This document shows positions 36,096-46,368 of a stretch of DNA of 64,000 nt, piece after piece. Origin of the DNA: Ailanthus altissimus (taxonomy: Eukaryota > Streptophyta > Magnoliopsida > Sapindales > Simaroubaceae); NCBI GenBank assembly GCA_946807835.1, contig OX327699.1, positions 23,858,014 to 23,922,013 of the forward strand, in the 5' to 3' direction. The translations under genes were made by a program, and so were the position numbers. Under the pieces are notes generated by a model. That model worked only from the letters and a program-made list of their open reading frames with translations, made no database searches and was not told the origin of the DNA. Each line of letters begins with the position of its first letter. Position 1 is the first letter of the stretch.

Positions 36096-36470
36096 TCAAA
36101 CATAGCCACCGACAATAACAACAATAGCAATGGCGGCATTGGATGCGGCTCCACTGAGGAATGACAAGAACCCAGAAGCGGTCGGCTCTTGCTCATCCAA
36201 AAACATATACTCGGGAACCCTGAATGCATCGTGGACACAAATCAGGCCCGCGCCGACCATGAGAGCAGAGATGATAATGGATCCAACGCTGGTGAGAGTG
36301 GCAACGAAGATAATGAGAATGATCAAGATCCCAAGGTTTTCACATTCGCTGAAGGTACGGCCGAAGAAGACGAGGAGGTGATCGAAGGGTTGAAAGAGGT
36401 AGAGGAGACCGACAAGTATAAGGAGAGAGAAAAGGTTGGTAATGAGAGAGAAGGCCCCTTTGACATAATA
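36096..36470 (-). pseudogene. PRA1-family protein, 5'-truncated copy
   Basis: A minus-strand open stretch of 124 codons is headed by a stop (36,471-36,473) instead of the family N-terminus. It encodes KGAFSLITNLFSLLILVGLL, then LVFFGRTFSE, LTSVGSIIISALMVGAG, HDAFRVPEYMFLDEQE and GFLSFLSGAAS. This is the C-terminal two thirds of a PRA1 (prenylated Rab acceptor) protein, with paired hydrophobic segments and the conserved FGRTFS and FRVP..FLDEQE motifs. PRA1 proteins act in ER-Golgi vesicle traffic. About six residues normally present after VGLL appear to be missing. Plant PRA1 genes are usually intronless, so the missing N-terminus is truncation rather than an unseen exon. A functional short product is unlikely. 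Confidence 0.85.
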
Positions 36471-36473
36471 TTA

Positions 36474-37595
36474 GGGTTGATACCTTCGAAAGAAGCCCCT
36501 TCTATTTTTTGTAATGTATTTTTTTTACAATATTATTGATGCTTCCAATAAATTAAAGTTTGTTTTGGCCAATGAGAGTGTTGATGTTTTAGTGTAGCAG
36601 TTGCAGTTTATTTATGATTTTAAAAAATATTTATTTAAAATTTAAATATTGAAATGATTTTATTGTTTTTTTCGTTAATTTTGATAAAATATTTTTGACG
36701 ATTAAATATTACTAATGATTTTTTTAATTTATAAATATTAATGAAATTAGGTTGTACTTTAAAAATATTTAATATAATATCTCTTTAAAATAATAACAAT
36801 TTAAAATATATATACACATAATTAAAAAGTCTATTAAACTCTACCATTAAAAAACTTTGATAAAAATGACGTAAAACTTAATTACTGAAATGAGCAGGAT
36901 TATAATTAAATGTTCGCTTATGGCTTACATTGATCGGTAAATTTTATTCAAAATCTTGAGTCTCAACAACATTCTTGTGAATATAAGTGATTAAAAATTA
37001 TGTTGAATAGAGTTTAAAATTGAGTTATAGAGAAATAGACATAGAGAGTTGATAATAAAGTCAAATGATGAAAATAGACTAAAGTTGAAAGTAAATTTTA
37101 TGTTTGAGCATCACGACATTAAAAAATTTAATATTATTGACCTAAAATCAAAATATTTAGCACTGTAGTGCTAACTTTTTAATGTTACGGTGCTAAAAGT
37201 TAAAAATTCAGTGTTGCATCATAAAAAAATGAGAACCATGGTGCTTGTGCGAATACCTTTACTTTGGATTTCTTATTTTAGTTAAGCTAGACTTCTTTTA
37301 TTTGTACAATTTTGATTAGGTTTTATATCAAAAGTTAAATAATACAAATATGTTTATATTAGCTTAAAAAATATCACCAAAAGTTGTGAGCTTCCATTGT
37401 ATCCCAAAAGATAATTACTTTGTGAGATTTTTTTTTTTTTTTTTGTAATTGATTCATTAATAAAAGTGTTAGGATCTTAATCTACTATAGATGTGGGTAA
37501 TTTTCAAACCACATAAATACTTACATGTTTTTTTGTTCTTACATTTCTTTTGCCTCTCTTATTTTTATTATTCTACTTTTTTTAATTACTGGTAG
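36474..37595. other. intergenic, AT-rich, no gene seen
   Basis: Only AT-rich sequence with short chance frames was seen. Confidence 0.4.
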
Positions 37596-37719
37596 TTGAA
37601 GAATTCCAAAAATTCACGTAATCATAAAAAGAGGGATTGTAATGTAGTAACTTGCCATAGATACCGACAAATTAACTTTTTATATAAATATATAATTATA
37701 GAACGAATTAAATTTAATT

Positions 37720-38300
37720 TATTAAAAATTGGTGAATTTTATTCTTATTTATTATCACACGTCAGACATTTGTTATTGACCAAAAAAACTAATCTGTTAG
37801 GTAACATTATCTACCAAAAATTCACAAAAATTTTATTTGATATAAGACGTGGCATTCTCTCCATCCAATCACGTGACACCCTCGTCACGGTTTAACCCAA
37901 ACTCATGTATTAACCTGACATGTATTGCATATCCCTTCAAAGTTAGATGACTCATCACCCACATAACAATTTGGGTCAACTTGGTTTGTATTGCTCATCT
38001 CTTGGGAATTAGATAACTTACTATTCACATGACAATCTCTATTGATGTTTAAGATACTAACTATTATTATTCATCCTTTTAGGGTATAAGGACCCACATC
38101 TCATGTGGTAATTTTTATTGAAACGATTTTAGAATTTACATATAAATGAGAATTCAAGTCTGCTCAAATACTACTTGTCACTAGCAGGATGCTTATTATT
38201 AACAAAAATAATTAATCTGTTAAGTAATACTGACTACTTGTTTATCTATATATATAATTTATCTAATTTTTATTTGATGTAGGACGTGACACTATACATA
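37720..38300. repeat. two diverged direct copies about 423 bp apart
   Basis: The segment around taatctgttaggtaacat and atttgatataagacgtggca (37,790-37,855) recurs as taatctgttaagtaatact and atttgatgtaggacgtgaca (38,213-38,288). The distance and content suggest remains of LTR or tandem units, but no boundaries are visible. Confidence 0.45.
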
Positions 38301-39289
38301 AAAAGATGACTTCAATTTTAATCTCAAATAAAAAAAATCAAGACTACAAACTACGTGCAAAATTATTTTTTCCTTTTCTAAGTTTCAACCACTAAAAGCT
38401 ACGATTAATTATCACATTTAACAAAAAGAGAAAAGTGAAAAAAAAAATGTAGTACTCTTATTTAAATTTTTATAACGCATTCTTTGATACACAAGATTTA
38501 TCATCACATAAAAAATGGAGCGTGAAGAAACTCTTTATTTGAGTTGAAACTCGTGATCTCTATAATAATTTAGACAAATAAAGTTCTAACAATAAAGACT
38601 GAAGACAAAATGGAAAATAAATGTATGATCCTAAGTTCTTTAGGGTTACCACTGAAAGAAATTAAAATTTTTGAAATGAGAATAAAACAATATATTAATT
38701 AATAGGTGCATGAAAGGTGGTCCGCATGCACAAAAAGTGATGGTGTTGGCTATATAGAGCCATAATAATGAATTGCATGGCAACATAAATATGCGGCTAA
38801 TGTGCTCATTAAATAATTAGCAATTAAATATGTCCAGGTTGACATTATTCATCACTCGCTTTATAGCAATAAGGGACTAAGGGAGTAGAGACTAGAGAGA
38901 GATTACGCTTTTATTTATTTATTTTTTTGCCTTTTGTCTTAACGAGATGGAGAGGATTACAACTTGTTAACACTTACCAACGGTTCTATTGCTCACAAAT
39001 GGTAAAATCACTTTCTCTTGTCACCACCGGTCCGCCACTCTCCTCAAGAATTTAGTTGAAACAATGTCTCGTGACAGTTCTAATTATTAAAAAAGTCAAT
39101 GGGTTAACTTTCTTAAAACTACACATTCAAAATCACACTTACTAGGGGCAACATTTTCGGAATACATGTATATATATATTCGAGCTTGGAGTCATTACAG
39201 TCAAGCTGTCCTATGATATAGTCCATCACTTTTTTTTATTAATCCGCTTCTCTGAAATTTTAGGTTAATTTTAATTCAGAAAAGGGGTT
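38301..39289. other. intergenic, no gene seen
   Basis: AT-rich DNA with no recognisable gene or bounded element. Confidence 0.4.
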
Positions 39290-41790
39290 ATTTTCTAAAA
39301 AGAAAATCTTATTTTAAAGGGAATCACATTTCTAAAAATATAAAATTAATCGCAATCAAAAAATTAATTATCTTTCCAAAATTACTCTATAATATAAATT
39401 TACAATATTTATAAATAAAAAAAGTTAAACAATGAAGAAGAGAAAAAAAGAATCTCTTCACTATTGTGTGAATCTTCCAATTATTATTATTTTTTTGTAA
39501 TGATTATTATTTTTTATAATATTATTATTCAATAATATCATACAAATAAATTTTTTAAATTTGATAAAGTGAATGTAAACATATATTGAATTGAATTATT
39601 ATAAATTTTATATTTTGTTACATTTTTAATGTTTATTTTTATTATTCTCGATTTTATTTTCAACAATTAACAAATTTGATTCATTCACATTTAATTTAAA
39701 AAATTTTGAGATCAACATTTTAACGCATATGTGAAAAATGATATAAAAAATAAAGAAAACTAATAATTTAAAGTTAAGTTTTAAACCTTGATTAAATCAA
39801 TAATTTTTTAAATTGTTAATTTTTACGCTTTTATATGTTAATGGATCTTTAAATCTAATATTTGCATATACTAGTTTATTAATTATTTATCTATAAGTCC
39901 TCTTATATTCTGAAAAGGGAGAAGTACCTCGCCATTAGCAGACTACTAGTCATCAAAAGTAGAGCGGTCATCATTAAAATGGCTAGGGACCTATGGCAAG
40001 CAATTTGAGCAGAGTGTTGTAGCGGGACTATCTGGACAACCAGTTCATTATTGACTAGAAAACTCAAAAAATAAATATAAAAGAGGAGAACCAAAACTTA
40101 GCCACCACAGATTGCCATTGTTGGCATTCACCATTGCTGCACCGGTTGTTGTTCGTCACTGTTGAACATGCCGACCAACTCATAGATTTTTAACAACCTT
40201 AAATAAAGCAATGTCCCCATTTCCATCACCGTAAAAACTCAAATTGATGCTGCCAACTATTCAATCACCATCACTGTCACCCAAAGTTGCCCACCACTGA
40301 CAAGTAATCGTTGCAGCCAGCCCGCAAACCTTGCCATTTGAGTCTCCATTCAAAATGGTCGATAGTGATTGAGAGAAGGGCAAGTTGCGCAGTGCGAGGA
40401 GAAAGATGAAATTAGGCATCATTTAGCTTTTATCACTCAGCTCCCTCATTGTTCTGGAAATTTTAATTATAGCTAAAATATTTTCAATACTTTTGCAAAT
40501 AAATCCAATTTAGTTTTGACCAACATATTTAAAAAAATTTTAGATAGCCCCCAATAGAATATTGGCCTCCTATAAATTTGGAAACCAAGGCTGAAGTGGT
40601 CAAGGAGCTCAAATTTGAGGACCGAGACTGAAAACCAAAGGGCTGAGAGGTAAAGAATTGAGGAGTTGGGAGATAGAGAATCGAGGAGTCGATGATCAAT
40701 AACCCAAACATTCGATATTGTGTAAACCTTCTTTGAGGCTACATAAGCCTTCACTAAGACCATGTAATCCCTTATCGAGGCCTCATAAGTCCTTATCGAG
40801 GTCGTCATAAGTATCATCTAGGTCGCCATAAGCCCTCTTCTAGGTTGTCATAAGCCTTCATCAAGGTCACGTAAAATTCTCATTGAGGTTACGTAAGCTC
40901 TCATCAAGGTCACGTAAGCCCTCACTAAGACTGCATAAGCCCTCTCTAAGACTGCATAAGCCCTCTCTAAGGCTAATCATATAGACATAGAAAAAGATAT
41001 CTTAGGTTAACTACCTAAAGAGTCGAGAAGCCACGACACCATGTAAACTCTTATCAAGGCTGACCACTATTAGAACTCTTCGAAGACTGAGGTACAAGCT
41101 AACTTGAATACACAAAATAACTTAATTGATCTTAATTTAAGTATAATGTCAGAACAAGCTGATGAATCACACTATCTAAGCACCACAAGACATACTCGAA
41201 ATCTGAGGGTAAATTATTCAGCCCAAACTATAATAACATTTTTAGTATCAAGAAGCTAGTGTTGAAAACTAAGTGATCTTTATTCTTTACTAGATTTCAA
41301 GGTCAACCTTAACATTAAATAATGATCATTATCCCAAAAAGGGAACTTTATCCCAAGGGAATTATACCTTTAAAATCTCGGGATTAATTCCAATAAAAAA
41401 AATAATAACATTTTTAAAAGAACTCTACTACTAAATCTTATAACACATGTAAAAATAGGAAGCTAAATGACGGAGAAGAGAAAAAAAATTCTATGCACTA
41501 CTATCTCCGTGTGATTTTATTTTGCATTTTCTCCTCCCAATTATTTTTTTCGTTGTAATGACCTTGATTCATTGTAATGCTATAAAATAATTATTTAATA
41601 GTATTATATAAGTGAATTCGTCAAATTTGATAAAGTGAATGTTAGTTCACATTTAACCATAACACTATAAATTTTGTGTCTTGTAACATACTTTATGTTT
41701 GTTTTTATTAATCTCAATTTTATTGTATAACAACAAACAAATTTGACTTGTTAACCTTCAATGACGAAATTTTAGGGTTGATATTTTAAT
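39290..41790. repeat. region flanked by ~450-bp diverged direct repeats
   Basis: The stretch 39,290-39,760 resembles 41,340-41,790 in the same orientation. Shared landmarks in order are gaagaga(a)aaaaa, caattattat/ttttttt.gtaatga, tttgataaagtgaatgt, ttttgt..cttgttacat/aacata.ttt.atgttt and ctc.attttatt.t.aacaa. The 1.6 kb between them has no retroviral domain. This could be an old LTR pair of a non-coding element, or two independent copies of one repeat. Confidence 0.45.
40720..40975. repeat. 21-22 bp minisatellite, about 12 copies
   Basis: Units such as cataagccctctctaagactg, cgtaagctctcatcaaggtc and cataagtccttatcgaggtc follow one another with 21- and 22-bp spacing from tgtaaacc at 40,721 to ggcta at 40,975. 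Copies at the right end are most alike, which suggests recent local duplication there. The mixed unit length breaks any reading frame. Confidence 0.85.
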
Positions 41791-44700
41791 ATTTATAATT
41801 TATTTTAGAACTTGTTGTTATATATTTAAAATTTTAATTATATTTTTAAGTATTTTAAAAAAGTAATTAATGAATTCAAATATGCAAAAAAAAAAAAACC
41901 TTGGATCGTGTAATAGAAATTTTGGAATATTAAAAAAACTTGAACTAGCTCTATCATTCAGGTGTTGTATGATAGTCGTACCCTCAAACTTGTTTTTTAA
42001 ACGAAAAAAAAAAAGTTTCCCCTCAATTTCTAAGTATGACTTTTACTGCCATGAAAATTTTCTTTTAGTAAATTGATTACAAAGTTAAAGCCTTGCGGCA
42101 AGATGGAAAAAGCACTAGAAAATTAGGTTTACAAACTTTCAAGGTAAGTTTCTGTGAATACGCGGAGATCGAGTATGGATTAATATTAGGAGAGACGATG
42201 GGTGATTAAATGCTAGAAAAGTCCCAACAACGGCAGTGATTCTGCTTGTCTGAGTATGAGAATGAGCATCACCACCAAGCAAGCATCATGGCATATCTTT
42301 TATATAAAGCAGAAATGCAATAAATTTTCAGTATTACGAGTGAGCATATCCACTAGAATCCCTATAGCTAGCAATCATGAAAAGGGTGGATTTCCATGCA
42401 TCGAGCTGTGCGTTAAACAAAAAGTCTCAGCGTCTCATCCACCTATGTGATATGTGATAACCCTTCCACTTGCAGGGCCCCCGCTTCATAATCCCACCTT
42501 GATTTTAAAGCAAAGCTTCAACAACCATGTCAACTGTATGAAGCTTCATTAATGGTTCGTTTTCTTTGTGCTTAGGTAATTTTTACAACATATTCTTTAA
42601 TTGATGACTCTCAAGATGAAAATGAGTTGGGTAAATAGTTGTGCTTTAGTATTAAGGACATATATTGGACAACCCATTAATTTACAGTAGAAATCATTGT
42701 CCCCACCGTTGCACTCAGAAAAGCTTATTTCAAAAAAGAAGCCAAAGTGTAGAAGGAGAAATAAAAGTTGACACTCGAAGGTGCACAGTGGGCGGGGAAC
42801 AAAGCGCATGAACTTTTTCAGAGCTTAGATTTAGGCATTAACAAAAAGAATTGCAAAAGTTACTTCTCTTCTGCTTCTCATGTCAAAATTTGGATATGAC
42901 ACTACCTTATGGTTGAATTTTCTAAGTGGGTATTTTGAGTAACAGTTAAACACATAATCCTAGATATCCTGAAATCTTCTTTTTGGCTGGCCACAGTTCA
43001 TGCAATCTATTACAATGTTACCACAAATAAATAAGAAAATAAACAAAGCTACAAAATAATTAAAATAATGGTAGAAGTAGCATTGTAGAATTTTTAATTG
43101 TCTAGTTGGAAGAGCATGGTCAAGTTTAAAACGTTGTAGCTTAATGCATATCTGCCAGTAATTGTCAGATATGAGTAATTAATTTTATGGTTAGAGGTGC
43201 ATGTAGCACGATTTAATTCGGTATTTTTTTAAATTGAATTAAAATTTTTTTTGGGATTCTTATTTTTAGGATTAAATCATACTAAATTATGTATAAGAAC
43301 TAAAATAATACCAAATTAATTTAGTTTAATTTGATTTGTTCAATCTCCTAATTTTTTTTTAAAAGACTAAAATAATATATGTAAGAAAAATATTTATTAA
43401 AAAAAAATGTATGTTGATTTTAAACATCAAATTAATAAAAAGCCTATGAATAAATAAATTAAAAACTATTAAAAATTAAAACTTATTTAAACATATAAAA
43501 TATCCCTCAATTTAAGCACGAATTAGTTAAAAAAATTATAAACTAAACAAATTATAAATATATTAAAATTAAAGTCTATTAAAAAAATAAAATGATGATA
43601 GAATCTTAATCACAAAATTAATTAAAGGCTATAATTTAGATAAGTTAAAAAAAACTATTGATATTAAAATTTATCAAATAAATTATATAAAAAAATTTGT
43701 GTAAAATTTTATTTATATTTTTCAGTTTAATTCAATATTTTTTAGAACTAAAATAAAATAATTGAACTGAACTATATTTATTCAATAATTGAAATAAAAA
43801 ATTAATCGATTAATTTGATCTAATTTAATTTAATATTTTCCATTTAATCACTTCTTTTTTCTCACCCCTGATTATCGCCCCATCCCCTCTCAAATTGCAT
43901 AATTTTTTTACTTACTAACCAATTACCACTTTTAATTTTGACTGTCCCAATGATTCAATCATGGCTTTGACAGTACTCGGCATGACAACTGGTATGAACC
44001 TCGAAAGATTAATTGGGTATCATAGTGATCGAGTTTAGTAGGGGGAACAAAGTCGATATCAGACTGTAACTTCTTTGCGGGATCCTCATTTCTTCTGTGA
44101 TGTTTGGAAACCTTTTAAAGCGTAAAATTAATTGGGTTTGGTTGGTGGTAGTTTTGACGCAATAAATAGTGATGAGAATATGGGTTGGTCTCATTACTAC
44201 TCGATTATATAACAACAAAAAAATAAAGTGGGAATTTGTTCCCAATAAATACTGTTGTGGGAGTAGCTGGTGAATGATTTAATATTAGAGAAAAAAAAAT
44301 GATAATAAAGAGGTACACATGAAGGAAAAGTCTCGAGGTTGTGGGAGTGATGAGTGCGACGCATCAGTCGACAAAAGGTAAGATTTCAATTTTTATTTTT
44401 ATTTTTGCGTTTTTTTTAACAAGATTTTTTGAGAGTAATGTTTCAAAATGCGAGTCTTGTAGCTCAACGGAAAAGGGGAACTGGAAGAGAATAGAGATCA
44501 AAAGTGTATTAATTATTATAATGTGGAGAGGATTGACCTAAGTTTTACCTTTTTAAACTCATTTCGACATGCCAAATAGGTCAAAAGGAATGGTTTGAAA
44601 TTGAAACTTTGAAGCTTCCTTTACAGGAGCGGAGGTTACCTCGGATTCCCCACTTAATTAGTGCTGAAATTATGGGACCCATTAATGGGAAGTTGGCTCC

Positions 44701-45600
44701 TCTTATAGTTATAAGCTGCTGCTAGATCAGTAATCACTCTCTACATTCACCTTGTTCTCAATCTAACCACTAACGAATATGATTCACATTTTTCGGTTTT
44801 GGCCCATTCAGCAAAATCAAATTGACGTGACAATCCATCCATCTTGCACCCTTTTCACTCAATTTTATTTTGCTAATGGATTATCTGGATCCCGTAGCAT
44901 AGTTTTCGATTAGTACTATACTGGTGATATAAACGAACAAAAACAAATCGAATATTCATATATCCCGTCACTTTCCATATTAAATATTCACTGCTTGGTC
45001 ATTTTATTTTTCGAAGTGTTATCTTCTTACCTAAATAAACAAACGAGCTTTTATCCAAATGAAGCAAAGGAAATGTATGATGAATGTAGAGATTGAAACT
45101 AAATACTTATTGCTCGTTTTGATATTAAATGTATTAGTATTTATAAACTGTAATTTCTAATTTTTCTCACTTTTGGTTTTGTATTCTCATGAGTGCTCAT
45201 GTAAAACATAACTTAATCATGGATAAGCATAATAATGATGAAGCCAATTGAGATATAATGTTGTCTGCTATACAAACGGACCAAAATCCATTTGATTAAG
45301 TGATCACGTCATTTTGTCATGTCAACAAACGCGTAAAAGATGAAGGGGTCTTGCTTTTGTTGCGATCCAGAAGCACCCAAAGATCTCACTTATCCTCTTC
45401 TAGAGACAAACAATACCGTCCCATTGTTTCTATTGTTGTTGAAGCAAAGTTTGACTAAGGCGAAAGAAGAATTGTCCAAAAATGTCACGGTCATTAAAAC
45501 CCACTAATTGACCAGTTACCCATTTTAATCCGACGGCTAAAATTACTCAACCATCCGGATGGATGATGACAGCTTGGCCCCTACACATCCATATAATGTC
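41791..45600. other. intergenic upstream of MIR394
   Basis: AT-rich to mixed DNA with only short frames. 43,180-43,870 is extremely AT-rich and may be a transposon relic without clear ends. No gene is supported. The last several hundred bases probably contain MIR394 promoter elements. Confidence 0.4.
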
Positions 45601-45699
45601 TCACACAGGAAATATGGAGCGGTAGGGCGGTAGCTTACATAAAAAGTTAAAAAAAAACAAAATAAGGTCTCTCGTCTTCTGTTAAACGCAAATGACGAA

Positions 45700-46037
45700 A
45701 CAAAGCTGGCTTAGTTCCTCGAATAGCCATCCTCTTCCTTTAGAGAGAGAGAGAGTCACTTGTGTGTGTGCGAGTGTGTGCGTGTGTATTTTGTGAGAAA
45801 CGAGGGAGTGAAAAGGGGTTTAGTGTGTGTCAGGAACGTAAGAAAAGACTGAAGAAGAGGTGGCCTGTGTGGTGGTTTCATCAGAAACGAGGGAAAGGGA
45901 AAGAATAACTATGATGATGATCCTTTGATCCTTCTAAATATTCAGATAGATATATGCAATCCCCCGTTTTCCCATTGGAATATCTAGTCTTTGATATTAT
46001 ATCTGTCTTTGTGATCTCTTTCACTTAATTACGCCCA

Positions 46038-46074
<37 letters not shown>

Positions 46075-46271
46075 AGTGTTCTATCTTCTTCACATCTTAA
46101 ATAGAAGCTAAACCTTCTGCCTTCTCTCCTGCACCCCCTTGTTATCGTAACCTATAACTCAGCTTCTCCCTTTCTGGGAGCTTCTGTCTGTGATTGCGTT
46201 TATGTTTGTGTTCCAATGGCGATTGTAAAGGACAGTTATAGCTTTCATGTGGGTTTGACAAAGGGCTTCTT
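45700..46271 (+). promoter_or_regulatory. MIR394 promoter/leader region
   Basis: Low-complexity plant-leader sequence precedes the hairpin: a gagagagagag run near 45,742, a tgtgtgtgcg run near 45,760-45,785 and a perfect (CT)n tract at 46,041-46,070. The exact transcription start cannot be read from the sequence. Confidence 0.4.
46041..46071. repeat. (CT)n microsatellite
   Basis: An uninterrupted run of about 15 CT units lies 210 bp upstream of the miR394 sequence, probably in the primary transcript leader. Confidence 0.9.
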
Positions 46272-46368
46272 ACAGAGTTTATTGGCATTCTGTCCACCTC
46301 CCATCAATTGAAACCCTTGTCCCTTGATTTCACGGAGGTGGGCATACTGCCAACTGAGCTCTGTTGGC
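46270..46368 (+). ncRNA. MIR394: MIR394 precursor hairpin
   Basis: The 5' arm carries ttggcattctgtccacctcc at 46,282-46,301, identical to the mature plant miR394. The 3' arm carries aggtgggcatactgccaact at 46,336-46,355, the known star type. The arms pair across a loop of about 34 nt, and the stem extends downward (acagagttta with tgagctctgt). In other plants miR394 represses an F-box gene, LEAF CURLING RESPONSIVENESS, and acts in shoot meristem maintenance and leaf shape. The position downstream of AMY2 matches Arabidopsis MIR394B. The hairpin looks functional. Confidence 0.95.

Noticed and set aside
36189..36539. 116-codon plus-strand frame rich in acidic residues
   Set aside because: It is the antisense of the PRA1 fragment, whose minus-strand reading matches a known family residue by residue.
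40720..40975. Minisatellite as a repeat-protein gene
   Set aside because: Alternating 21- and 22-bp units destroy the frame, and both strands contain stops.
43190..43880. Possible hAT MITE with tagaggtgca / tcacccctg ends
   Set aside because: The ends match only loosely and the 8-bp flanks do not agree. The region is too AT-rich to judge.
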